Part shown: positions 19,089 through 27,298 of the stretch, in pieces | Position numbering within the stretch: position 1 is the stretch's first letter | Layout: each line of letters begins with the position of its first letter | Assembly: GCA_016712225.1 (NCBI GenBank) | Contig: JADJRL010000003.1 | Span: 124,001-188,000 of the forward strand | DNA length: 64,000 nucleotides | Source: Candidatus Defluviibacterium haderslevense | GTDB taxonomy: Bacteria; Bacteroidota; Bacteroidia; Chitinophagales; Saprospiraceae | Reading direction: 5' to 3' | Program-made: the position numbers and the translations under genes | Notes under the pieces: generated by a model | Database searches by the model: none | Seen by the model: the letters and a program-made list of their open reading frames with translations, nothing else | What the model was told of the DNA's origin: nothing

Positions 19089-19257
19089 TTAAACATGGCA
19101 CTCAGTAGTCTCATATCTTATTTATGGTGTATTAGGTCTTCATTCCCCTACTGGGACTTTTGTTTTGTTGGCTAAAGCCAAGTTACCAAACAATTCAATT
19201 CATAAAAAATGTATTAGATTTGTTGACAATTTTATCGAAACTATAAAATAAAAAAAA

Positions 19258-19665
19258 ATGGGACATTTGAATTGGTTGGCCATCATTATCGCATCGTTAT
19301 CAGCATTTGTTGTGGGTTATTTCTGGTATGGTCCAGCTCTGTTTGGAAAAACCTGGCAACGTGAAAATGGGCTTAGTGATGAAACCCTAAAGCAATCCAA
19401 CATGGCTCAAGTATATGGTTCTGCATTGGGTCTTACATTTATGTTTTGTGTTTTATTATCCCTTAATATGATCACTTCCGATAAATCCGGTATGGCAGAT
19501 GGTATAAAACATGGGATATATATCGGTGCTGGATTCGTAGGCACTAGCATTGGGATCAATTATTTATTTGCGCGAAAATCGTTCCGGTTATTTCTTATCG
19601 ATGCCGGTTATTTTGTGGTGACGGCGGCGATTATGGGGGCGATTATAGGGTCGTGGGGGTATTAA
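19258..19665 (+). CDS. DUF1761 small membrane protein
   Basis: This is a 135-residue protein with four hydrophobic helices. The first is followed by the family signature GYFWYGPALFGKTWQ; the last ends GAIIGSWGY. The family has no known activity and is common in Bacteroidota. The gene stands alone between pyrH and the IS200-type region. A TAGATTTG element at 19215-19222 could be its -7 box. Confidence 0.85.
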   Translation: MGHLNWLAIIIASLSAFVVGYFWYGPALFGKTWQRENGLSDETLKQSNMAQVYGSALGLTFMFCVLLSLNMITSDKSGMADGIKHGIYIGAGFVGTSIGINYLFARKSFRLFLIDAGYFVVTAAIMGAIIGSWGY

Positions 19666-19683
19666 TTTGTAAATATGCTATTG

Positions 19684-19785
19684 GCTAACGCCCATTGTTG
19701 ATGGGCTAACACCCATCGCTGATGGGCTAACACCCATCGCTGATGGGCTAACACCCATCGCTGATATACTACGCCCCTTCAGGGC
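19684..19785. repeat. Palindromic 21-bp tandem repeats plus hairpin beside an IS200-type gene
   Basis: Four head-to-tail copies of a 21-bp unit (GCTAACACCCATCGCTGATGG) start at 19684, 19705, 19726 and 19747; the first and last copies diverge slightly. Each unit carries ACCCATC and GATGGG, so neighbouring units can fold into hairpins. A separate hairpin, GCCC CTTCA GGGC (19773-19785), follows, 15 bp from the stop codon of the transposase gene. Short structured repeats of this kind are the usual substrate of REP-associated (RAYT) or IS200-type transposases. Confidence 0.8.
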
Positions 19786-19800
19786 TATACCATACAATAT

Positions 19801-20253
19801 TTAATCCCATATATATCGTTCATCATACTCAATAGTATTTTTTTCAAGATATAGTCTGTATTCTTCTTGAAATGTTTGGTTTTTGTGGTGTTCATGTTGA
19901 TTTTTAATGTAAGTTTTTACGATATCAATATCTCTTGGATTTACTGAGAAAGCGCCATACCCATCTTGCCAATAAAAGTTTTTCAAGGATACGTCTTTTG
20001 TTTTCATCCATTTAGATGAATGGGATTTTATTTTTTCCACAAGTTTTATGAGCGCTATTTTTTTTGATAACATACAGAGTATATGAATATGATCAACATA
20101 ACCTCCGACTATAATTACATGTGATTCCAACGCATTGCACAGTCCCCCAATATATGCATAAAGTTCTTTATCGAAAGGAGCTTGTATGTTAGGCAGCCTA
20201 TGTTTTGTACTAAAAACGATGTGTAAATAATTTTTTACAAGTGATTGTCCCAT
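19801..20253 (-). CDS. tnpA: IS200/IS605-type Y1 (HUH) transposase
   Basis: This 150-residue single-strand transposase contains the HUH pair His55/His57 (DHIHIL) and the catalytic Tyr115 in TYIKNQHEHH. Both are intact, as is the N-terminal NYLHIVFSTKHR. These enzymes nick and rejoin one DNA strand at hairpins near the element's ends. ATG 20253 is chosen; the frame also has a TTG further upstream at 20277. No tnpB accompanies it. The structured repeats at 19684-19785 lie directly past its 3' end and are the candidate end or REP substrate. The element looks complete and potentially active. Confidence 0.88.
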   Translation of the reverse strand: MGQSLVKNYLHIVFSTKHRLPNIQAPFDKELYAYIGGLCNALESHVIIVGGYVDHIHILCMLSKKIALIKLVEKIKSHSSKWMKTKDVSLKNFYWQDGYGAFSVNPRDIDIVKTYIKNQHEHHKNQTFQEEYRLYLEKNTIEYDERYIWD

Positions 20254-20348
20254 ATAACTTAGTTTAAACCATTTCAATCTGAAATGCTATAAGCCAAAGT
20301 TAATAATCAGAACGATTAACGAATTGTGTTTGAAAAAAATACTGCAGA

Positions 20349-21677
20349 CTAATTATATCTGCGTTTAAGGAACCATTCATTGTCGTTCAATCTAAATCCA
20401 AGATTGATTTTGAAATAATTTTCTTTGATGAATTGGTCTAGGGTGGTTTTACCTATTTCAAATCCAAGGTGTACCATGGCGGTCTGACGTTGGAACACAA
20501 AAGGCATGCCTACCCCGAACGTAATTCCTATGTTGTTAAGATTTTTGTCGTTGTTGGTTAGATATCCTGATCGGTAGAATGCGCCCAAACGATATTGATT
20601 TCGTTTCAGAAATTTACCATATCCTGTAGCATCCGGACGTATCCATCCACCTATGGATAATCCGATTACATTAGCTAAGGTGCCTTTGGCATTTTCATAT
20701 AAATCAACAGCGTCCCAATTCTCAAATAATACATCTCCGAATAAGGCTGATTTTTCTTTGTGGTTGTAATACACACCTGCTTGAATGGTAAGCGGAAGAT
20801 CCGCAGTACTTTTTTGATCGGTGATTAATAGAATGGTGTCTATATCACTCGAGGTTAGATTTAATTTGGTACGGTGTAGGGAATTGTTTTTATAATTCAA
20901 CTTAGAAGGTACACCAACCTGTAATCCGAATTGTAGTACTTTTTCGCGGGCTGATTTTTCTTTTTTCATTTGAACAGTATTGAGCACTTTTTTATAAAGA
21001 AAACCAAGTCCGGCATTTACACCTGTAGCATGATATTGGTCGTCTAAATAATTGGTGGCACTCTCCGTCAAATCATCGAAGGAATAGACTTGTTCGAAAC
21101 GAGTATTGCCGAATAGGTATCCCAAATTGATACCCACTCCTAAATTTTTGTATCGATATCCGAATCCAAGGGTAAACTTATTAATTCCCCCACTCCCGTC
21201 TAAGGTCCTTGAAGTCTTTCCAAAACTTACTGAGCTATCAGAAACCACATAATGATAACCGGTCGATGTATATGGACTTAAACCAAAACTCAGACCATAG
21301 GATCTTTTGTATTCTTTGCGATCTAATAATTCATTAATGGTATTGCGAAGTGGTATGCCCAATTGGATATGATTCAAATTCCCGGACCAGTCATAGGCTC
21401 TGTGATTCTTATAATCTTGTACGTCCTTATACTTACCATTAAAACCAATCTCAGCATCGGTAATTTTTAAAAAACCTAAAGATGCGGCATTGATAAAATT
21501 AAAATCTTCTTCACTACTATATGCTATTCCTGCATGTCCGATTTGTGAAGAAAAAGGAGATTCATTTCTTGTTAGGTCTCCTATTCCAAATCTAGACAAG
21601 GGTGAAAATTCAATATTTTGTGCAAAGGTTTTGGATAAGATCAAAACCGAAAAAAAACATAAACTAATATACCTCAT
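20349..21677 (-). CDS. Outer-membrane beta-barrel protein
   Basis: This is a 442-residue exported protein: signal peptide MRYISLCFFSVLILSKTFA, then mature QNIEFSPLSRFGIGDL. It has many alternating hydrophobic beta strands and ends in a strand with aromatic residues, as outer-membrane barrels do. The SRFGIGD opening recurs in Bacteroidota proteins encoded beside coaX, loosely related to FadL/PorV-type barrels. The start overlaps the coaX stop by 4 bp (21674-21677), so the two are co-translated after purH and coaX. The transported substrate is unknown. Confidence 0.7.
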   Translation of the reverse strand: MRYISLCFFSVLILSKTFAQNIEFSPLSRFGIGDLTRNESPFSSQIGHAGIAYSSEEDFNFINAASLGFLKITDAEIGFNGKYKDVQDYKNHRAYDWSGNLNHIQLGIPLRNTINELLDRKEYKRSYGLSFGLSPYTSTGYHYVVSDSSVSFGKTSRTLDGSGGINKFTLGFGYRYKNLGVGINLGYLFGNTRFEQVYSFDDLTESATNYLDDQYHATGVNAGLGFLYKKVLNTVQMKKEKSAREKVLQFGLQVGVPSKLNYKNNSLHRTKLNLTSSDIDTILLITDQKSTADLPLTIQAGVYYNHKEKSALFGDVLFENWDAVDLYENAKGTLANVIGLSIGGWIRPDATGYGKFLKRNQYRLGAFYRSGYLTNNDKNLNNIGITFGVGMPFVFQRQTAMVHLGFEIGKTTLDQFIKENYFKINLGFRLNDNEWFLKRRYN

Positions 21678-22396
21678 TGTTTGATAAGAATTTGATTAAG
21701 GCCTGTCAAGACCAAATTTGGTGCTGTAAAAATGGTTCTTTTTATTTGATTTCCCAAAAAAACCGCATCACCACCAGCTATAACGCATTTTAATGAACTG
21801 TATTTTGATAAGAGGTGATCCATGTATGCATTTATTTCAAATGTAATTCCCCGAATCACACCTTGTTGTAATGCATCTCTGGTGTTTTGTCCAAAGATAT
21901 GGTCTGATGACCATTGGTGCTCATCTACCAAAGGAAGCCTGGACGTAAATTGATGCATGGCCTGCCAACGCATGTGCATCCCAGGAGCAATATTGCCACC
22001 TTCAAATCCACCATCGACCGTAAGCTTATCATAAGTAATGCAGGTGCCGGCATTGATGATCAATACATTCGATTCGGGATATAAATGTGCCGCACCACAA
22101 GCTGCAGCTATACGATCCGGACCAAGGGTGTCTGATGAATGATAGTTGATATGGATGGGCAATGGAAGACTTGAATCTAAAATCAAGGGCTGAGTTAAAG
22201 ATATGATGCGTCTGACACGTTCATCCTGTGTTGAAACTACTGTAGATAGTAAGCTGCGATCGTATTGAATTGAGGCCAACCACAATTCAAGCTGATCTAA
22301 TTCTGTATGTAAAAACCTGTGTAATGATAAGAGTTCATGGTGCTCGAACAGTGCGCACTTAATCCTTGAATTACCTATATCTATAACCAGATTCAA
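21674..22396 (-). CDS. coaX: Type III pantothenate kinase
   Basis: This 240-residue enzyme makes 4'-phosphopantothenate, the first step of coenzyme A synthesis. It belongs to the ASKHA fold: phosphate-binding DIGNSRIK at residue 6, GPDRIAAACGA (~92) and NAGTCITYD (~115) carry the catalytic and ATP contacts. Type III enzymes need a monovalent cation and are not feedback inhibited by CoA. It follows purH with an 8-bp gap and overlaps the barrel gene by 4 bp, giving a tight purH-coaX-barrel operon. Confidence 0.93.
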   Translation of the reverse strand: MNLVIDIGNSRIKCALFEHHELLSLHRFLHTELDQLELWLASIQYDRSLLSTVVSTQDERVRRIISLTQPLILDSSLPLPIHINYHSSDTLGPDRIAAACGAAHLYPESNVLIINAGTCITYDKLTVDGGFEGGNIAPGMHMRWQAMHQFTSRLPLVDEHQWSSDHIFGQNTRDALQQGVIRGITFEINAYMDHLLSKYSSLKCVIAGGDAVFLGNQIKRTIFTAPNLVLTGLNQILIKQ

Positions 22397-22404
22397 AATA
22401 AAAC

Positions 22405-23898
22405 TTAATGTTTAAAATGTCTGATACCAGATAATACCATGGCCACCTGAAGTTCATCAGCCTTGGTAATACTCTTACCATCATTGACCGAACCTCCTGG
22501 CTGGATAATCGCTTTAATGCCTGCCGCAGCAGCTATTTCTACACAATCCGGAAATGGGAAGAAAGCTTCTGAGGCCATAACACTACCGGCAGGATCGAAG
22601 CCCATCTTACGTGATTTATCAATGGCCTGGATGGCTGCATCGATGCGCGAAGTCTGACCACAACCCATACCTATTAATTGGCTATTTTTAATGAGCGTGA
22701 TGGCATTTGATTTAAGATGCTTAACGATGCGTTCTGCAAAAATCAAATCTCGTTTTTGGTCTTCTGTCGGAACTAAATGAGTCACTACTTTGATGTGATC
22801 CATATCCAATGCCATCTGATCCATTTCCTGATGTAAGATACCATTAATGGCTGTCCTGGAAGATATTTTTCGAAGCGGTAATTGTTTTAATCTCAGGAGA
22901 ATTCTGTTTTTCTTGGCGCTTAACAACTGTATCGCTTCTGGTTCGAAATCCGGTGCGATTAATACTTCATAGAATAAACCATCGATTTCTTTAGCCGTAT
23001 TCAGATCCAAGATTTTATTACAAATCAATATACCACCGAATGCTGAAATGGGATCCCCTGCCAGTGCATCTTTCCACGCTGTAATTAATTCACTTCTAAC
23101 CGCAAGTCCGCATACATTAGTATGCTTCAATACCGCAAAGCATGGATCTCCCTGATAAAATTCCTCCATAACCAACAATGCCGCATCAACATCGAGAATA
23201 TTATTGTATGATAATTCTTTACCTTGTAAAATATCGAATACCTCTTTTAAGTCACCTTCAAACCAAGCTTTCTGGTGTGGATTTTCACCGTAACGCAAGG
23301 GTACTTGACTTTTCTCGCCACCAAAATAATTAAAGATGGCGTGATCGTAAGAACTGCTGACCCGAAATGCCTGACGGGCTAATTCCTTGCGGTGTGCTAA
23401 CTGACTGATACCATTATTTTGAAGTATGGTGGTCAAATCTCCGTACATTTCTTTAGCAGCAATTACGACGATATCGTTAAAGTTTTTTGCTGCTGCACGA
23501 ATGAGGGAAATCCCACCGATGTCGATTTTCTCTATAATTTCGGCATCTTCATCGGTATTTCTCAAGGTCTCTTCGAATGGATATAAATCCACCAAGACCA
23601 GATCAATTAATGGAATATGATAATGTACCAACTGACTGAGGTGTTCATCTGTCCGCATGGCCAATATCCCACCGAATATTTTGGGGTGCAGGGTCTTCAC
23701 CCGACCGCCTAGAATGGATGGATAATCTGTTATGGTTTCTACCCCGATGACCGGAACTCCCAATTGTTCTATAAAGGATTGTGTGCCTCCTGTGGAATAA
23801 ATAACAATACCTAATTCATGCATTAAACGAACGATGGGTTCGAGGCCATCTTTATTGTAAACAGAAATGAGTGCTGAGTTGATACGAATAGCTTCCAT
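22405..23898 (-). CDS. purH: Bifunctional AICAR transformylase / IMP cyclohydrolase
   Basis: This 497-residue cytoplasmic enzyme performs the last two steps of de novo purine synthesis. The N-terminal cyclohydrolase (MGS-like) domain shows ALISVYNKDGL, YSTGGT, GGRVKTLHPKIFGG and DLYPFEET. The transformylase domain holds LRYGENPHQKA, LSYNNILDVDAA, AVLKHTNVCG and SDAFFPFPD-like ASEAFFPFPDCVE near the end. All blocks are present and the length is normal. A promoter with TTTG and TACTTTTG lies at 23918-23952. It heads the operon with coaX. Confidence 0.96.
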   Translation of the reverse strand: MEAIRINSALISVYNKDGLEPIVRLMHELGIVIYSTGGTQSFIEQLGVPVIGVETITDYPSILGGRVKTLHPKIFGGILAMRTDEHLSQLVHYHIPLIDLVLVDLYPFEETLRNTDEDAEIIEKIDIGGISLIRAAAKNFNDIVVIAAKEMYGDLTTILQNNGISQLAHRKELARQAFRVSSSYDHAIFNYFGGEKSQVPLRYGENPHQKAWFEGDLKEVFDILQGKELSYNNILDVDAALLVMEEFYQGDPCFAVLKHTNVCGLAVRSELITAWKDALAGDPISAFGGILICNKILDLNTAKEIDGLFYEVLIAPDFEPEAIQLLSAKKNRILLRLKQLPLRKISSRTAINGILHQEMDQMALDMDHIKVVTHLVPTEDQKRDLIFAERIVKHLKSNAITLIKNSQLIGMGCGQTSRIDAAIQAIDKSRKMGFDPAGSVMASEAFFPFPDCVEIAAAAGIKAIIQPGGSVNDGKSITKADELQVAMVLSGIRHFKH

Positions 23899-23917
23899 GG
23901 GTATGAATTTGGCAGCG

Positions 23918-23952
23918 CAAAAGTACTTACAATAAGTGTCTTATAAATCAAA
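23918..23952 (-). promoter_or_regulatory. Promoter of the purH operon
   Basis: On the minus strand, TTTG (23952-23949) and TACTTTTG (23925-23918) are 23 bp apart, at the long end of the accepted spacing. The -7 box ends 19 bp before the purH ATG. Confidence 0.55.
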
Positions 23953-23975
23953 TAGAGTGTTAACGAAAATCGGAA

Positions 23976-24638
23976 TCAATGATTCAGATAAATCAAATAT
24001 CCCAAGTGAAGACTCAATGCTTTGTTGGATAAAAAGGGCTGGAGTTTATCTTTATTCAGATTAACCAAACCTCGTTGACCACGGCCGTCGATAAAAAACT
24101 GACCACGATCGAATTCAAAGCATACGCCCACCCCACCGTGAATACCATAATCCAGAGTCTCCAAATAATCTTCTTTAAAGTCAAGCTTTTCATCCACAGA
24201 TGTATAATTACCATTGATCAAACTATTCAGTTGATATCTACCTCCAAAACCATAAGCCGTATACCATCCTCCAAATGCAAAGAAATGGGGATTCAGGGCA
24301 CCAAACTGGACCCTAACCATGAGGGGCCATTCTACGTAATTGAGATGGTAAGTCTCATCATAATATTCCGTCTGATTAAAACTAGTCAGGTGTGCTCCTT
24401 TCTGGATCCATGAAAGTTCAGTCTGAAACGACCACATATCACTCCACTTATACAAGAGGGGAATTCCAATAGAAAACCCCTTGGTGTATTCTAAATCCAG
24501 ATCGATATTATTCTTCGAATGAAAGGAAGCAAGACTTAAGCCTGTTCGCAATCCAATGGCTAATTCCTGAGCGTTAATATTACCTCCCAGAATGCTTAGA
24601 GCACTAGTAATAATCAACAATAATAAGGGTCTTAACAT
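23976..24638 (-). CDS. PorT-family outer-membrane beta-barrel protein
   Basis: This 220-residue exported protein has a signal peptide of about 23 residues ending INAQ. The mature part opens ELAIGLRTGLSLAS, the glycine-rich first strand of small PorT/OMP_b-brl barrels. Repeated strands follow (FQTELSWIQKGAHL, then WPLMVRVQFG). The last strand, LSLHLGYLIYLNH, ends in His rather than Phe. The specific role is unknown. It is upstream of purH on the same strand but separated by the purH promoter. Confidence 0.75.
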   Translation of the reverse strand: MLRPLLLLIITSALSILGGNINAQELAIGLRTGLSLASFHSKNNIDLDLEYTKGFSIGIPLLYKWSDMWSFQTELSWIQKGAHLTSFNQTEYYDETYHLNYVEWPLMVRVQFGALNPHFFAFGGWYTAYGFGGRYQLNSLINGNYTSVDEKLDFKEDYLETLDYGIHGGVGVCFEFDRGQFFIDGRGQRGLVNLNKDKLQPFLSNKALSLHLGYLIYLNH

Positions 24639-24905
24639 AATCGTGTTATTAAAAATTCAATTGATAAAACTACGGAACTTTTTGGATTATCATGAAAGAA
24701 AATAGAAGTTTTGGTGATTTTGGGAGCGGTGAATTATAAAATGATTCTTTCATGTGGACTTATATAATGATTGATTTCAAGTGGACCTGAACGACAAACT
24801 GATGCAGTTCTTTTGAAGGGTGTTAATCTTTGAATTTCGCTGCCTCGTTATTGAATTGGTATAGAAATTTTAGGATTTATTTGTTAACCTGTATAGCTAT
24901 TTTAG

Positions 24906-25226
24906 TACAAGACCATTTTATCAGAAAAAAATATCCTTATATTAATGGATTATATAGATATTTACAAACCTATGTGATGGATATTCAAAGGTCAGGGTTG
25001 TGGAACATATATTGAGAGGTTCGTTCAATAGCTATTTCGTAATAAAGTAGAAGATACAAAAGTGAATCCTCATGCAAAAGTTCACACCCTTCACCATAGT
25101 TGTGTTTCGCAAGGATTGGAGCAAGGGACTGATCTTAGTGAAATACAACATTTATTAGGTCATGTATCTTTATAAATCTAAGAAACCTATCGATACTTTA
25201 TTAATGTTATCAAAAAAAATCATTAA
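24906..25226 (+). pseudogene. Decayed tyrosine recombinase (XerD/integrase-like), C-terminal half
   Basis: One continuous frame reads like the catalytic half of a Bacteroidota tyrosine recombinase: TILSEKNILILMDYIDIYKP, WIFKGQGCGTYIERFVQ, then LFRNKVEDTKVNPHAKVHTLHHS, LEQGTDLSEIQHLLGH and ETYRYFINV. It is broken by in-frame stops at 24975, 25029, 25173 and 25179. The second catalytic Arg of the HxLR box is His (HTLHHS). LLGH and a Tyr at the nucleophile position survive. No N-terminal half is recognisable, although a short stretch upstream is open. This is a relic by point mutation. It lies directly before the first gene of the accessory region. Confidence 0.8.
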
Positions 25227-25308
25227 CACAATTGATAATTAAATATTTAAAAATGAATCATTTAATCACCAAAATATATAAGATATGTTCACGAAACTCA
25301 CAGATTGT

Positions 25309-25331
25309 ATTTCGTAAGCGAAATGTTAATG
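25309..25331. repeat. Small hairpin followed by GTTAATG box
   Basis: ATTTCG-TAAG-CGAAAT (25309-25324) is directly followed by GTTAATG (25325-25331). The GTTAATG is the exact reverse complement of CATTAAC at the end of the next gene (25978-25984). It could be a recombination boundary upstream of the cassette-like gene 25354-25983; this is inference. Confidence 0.4.
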
Positions 25332-25353
25332 TCAATTATATAATTTTTAAAGA

Positions 25354-25983
25354 ATGAAAAAATACAAGTATATTTTAAAGATAATATTAGTAATGATTGC
25401 ACCAAACTTAATTGGGCAAGACAATTCTAACCAAAACATATCCTGCAAAGTATTAGCTGATTCTGGTAATATTGAAGCCATTAAATTTCAAGTATTTTTA
25501 ATTGATACAATGTATAAATTATCCTTTGCTGAGAATTCAACACAAAAAGAAATAACTACTATGTATAAGTCAAATTTAGTTGACACATTTATAACATTAT
25601 CATATCTATATGTTCCAGAAAATGCTATTCTGATATATTATAAATTTATTGATTTTGTTTGGCAAAACACACTTTTGATTAAAGAAATTCAATTATTAGA
25701 TTCTTTAAAAATAGAAGCTACGCATTTTTTTAGCCCAGATGGAAATACTATTGCTATTAATATTAAAGTATTGAAAAATTATTATAGTGTGCCTTCAAAA
25801 TTTGTTGTCGAAGATTATTGGGAATACTTTAAAGCGGATTTTAATCTTGTTGATGAGGAAAGTACAACTTTGAATAAGAATTATGAAATTGATCTAGTTA
25901 GTGAAATTAAAAAATCGTATAAGGTCAATAAATTTAAGAATAGCGAATATTATATTAAATATATTAATACAAACAGCCATTAA
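25354..25983 (+). CDS. Uncharacterised exported protein
   Basis: This is a 209-residue protein with a signal peptide (MKKYKYILKIILVMIAP, cleaved near NLIGQ) and an alpha/beta mature part with no motif I recognise. Base composition is very AT-rich. The stop codon TAA (25981-25983) is the start of the left arm of the attC-like inverted repeat 25981-26103, and a GTTAATG box lies 23 bp before the ATG. This is the arrangement of an integron-type gene cassette. The function is unknown. Confidence 0.65.
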   Translation: MKKYKYILKIILVMIAPNLIGQDNSNQNISCKVLADSGNIEAIKFQVFLIDTMYKLSFAENSTQKEITTMYKSNLVDTFITLSYLYVPENAILIYYKFIDFVWQNTLLIKEIQLLDSLKIEATHFFSPDGNTIAINIKVLKNYYSVPSKFVVEDYWEYFKADFNLVDEESTTLNKNYEIDLVSEIKKSYKVNKFKNSEYYIKYINTNSH

Positions 25984-26103
25984 CATTATACTTGCGAACA
26001 AACCGCCAAATTTCATAAATTTTCACTATTGGCTTTTAATGAAAATATTTCTTACTTTTGGTTTTGGTGCAAGTGGCGGCACGTCGCAAGTACCTCTCCG
26101 TTA
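25981..26103. repeat. Bulged inverted repeat resembling an attC recombination site
   Basis: Three nested arms pair in order: TAAC (25981-25984) with GTTA (26100-26103); TACTTGCGA (25989-25997) with TCGCAAGTA (26084-26092); and CCGCCA (26003-26008) with TGGCGG (26074-26079). Unpaired bases lie between the arms and a loop of about 65 bases closes the fold. attC sites have the same plan of outer R boxes, inner L boxes and extrahelical bases. The right box GTTATGT does not fit GTTRRRY exactly. The preceding gene's stop lies in the left box. Confidence 0.55.
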
Positions 26104-26109
26104 TGTGAT

Positions 26110-26961
26110 ATTAAAGCTATATTAAAAATAATTATATTATTTACACTTATATTTACAAGTTGTAAAAAAGCGAATAAATCATTTGATGAAATCCATCTTT
26201 CAACTTATACAGATAGTTCGTATATTCAACTATTTGTAACTAACGATTCAATAATAATATTACAATTAGAACGTGGTGAATGTGATGCTTATATGGGATG
26301 TGAATACGGGCCCAAATATTATGCCCAAACTTCAATATCAAAACAAATATTTAAATTAATCAATGAACATGTTCAAACCATACTGTCAGATACCTTTGAA
26401 CTTGAAGGAATAATAATAACACATGCTTCAAAATCCAATTTAAGTATTTTTTACAAAGATACTTTAGTTAAGAGGTTTAACTATTATGGATCTGAATCAA
26501 ATAGTAGTGATATTGTAGAAATCAAAAATAAATTGCTCAAATTAATTAATGATTCGGAAAGAATTAATCTCAAAATCTCAGAAAGACTTATAGATAATTC
26601 TGACCTAGTGAGTGTAGATTCATTTAGAATAACTAAATTAAAACCAGTTATAAATGAAGAATTTAAAGGCAAGTATGTAAACTATATTAGTAATAATGAA
26701 ATAAGAATGATAACACAGAAGGGTCAAATTGACACCATCATTCAAAGCATTCAAAATCTCAAAATACTGGATACAACAGATATAAAAGCATTTAATAAGT
26801 TTATCCCCAAATATGAACTTGATTTTTATAGGAATGGCTTAATTTGTTTTGAGTTAGAAACTGATTTAGTTATTATGCCTTATTCGTGGCTTCAGGTACT
26901 TAAAGTAGATAGTTTTTTAATCAAAAATATAATTAACCTTAAAAAACAAATGGTTGATTGA
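26110..26961 (+). CDS. Uncharacterised lipoprotein, apparent ATT start
   Basis: This is a 283-residue protein. Its lipoprotein signal would read KAILKIIILFTLIFTSC if translation starts at ATT 26110, placing the lipid Cys at residue 18, as in the other lipoproteins here. No in-frame ATG or GTG exists in this part. The only conventional alternative is TTG 26029, which would put the attC-like hairpin inside the coding region and add a non-export leader (NENISYFWFWCKW). Later segments (LERGECDAYMGCEYGPKYY) are unlike any family I know. The start may have been altered by a recombination event or mutation. Confidence 0.6.
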   Translation: MKAILKIIILFTLIFTSCKKANKSFDEIHLSTYTDSSYIQLFVTNDSIIILQLERGECDAYMGCEYGPKYYAQTSISKQIFKLINEHVQTILSDTFELEGIIITHASKSNLSIFYKDTLVKRFNYYGSESNSSDIVEIKNKLLKLINDSERINLKISERLIDNSDLVSVDSFRITKLKPVINEEFKGKYVNYISNNEIRMITQKGQIDTIIQSIQNLKILDTTDIKAFNKFIPKYELDFYRNGLICFELETDLVIMPYSWLQVLKVDSFLIKNIINLKKQMVD

Positions 26962-27075
26962 AACAAACCAATTCGGTCTCATCTTGAAAGAAAGTAGTAA
27001 ATTTTAACTTCATATGCTTAAAAGCAAAAACAATCTAAAATGAACGGTCTAAATCAATCTCAAATTGTTTATACA
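26962..27075. repeat. Non-coding repeat, copy A (with 28682-28800)
   Basis: From ACCAATTCGGT the sequence runs in parallel with the stretch beginning at 28685: shared blocks include CCAATTCGGT, GTAAATTT, CTAAAAT and ATCAATCT at matching distances over about 110 bp. No protein is evident in either copy. The rest of this 337-bp gap up to 27298 holds no gene. Confidence 0.55.
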
Positions 27076-27298
27076 CAACTCACAAGCTTAAATCCATTCA
27101 CTTTCGAGTGACAGGATATTCAAGGCAATTCCCAAACTGACCCACATCTATTGTAACATATATTCAATAAATCAGGTCTGCTAGAATAATATTTCTTCGA
27201 ATACAAGAATAATACGATTCCTTTGATTCATGAAACCAGTAATAATGACACCTGAGGAAGGCATCAAGCAATATTTTAAAGCACATTTTAAACATTCT

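Noticed and set aside
19681..19790. CRISPR array
   Set aside because: The 21-bp units are directly adjacent without spacers and are internally palindromic, as in REP-type repeats, and no cas gene is near.
24830..25015. 61-residue open frame as a gene
   Set aside because: The adjacent frame shows continuous recombinase similarity across this area, so this frame is a by-product of the relic.
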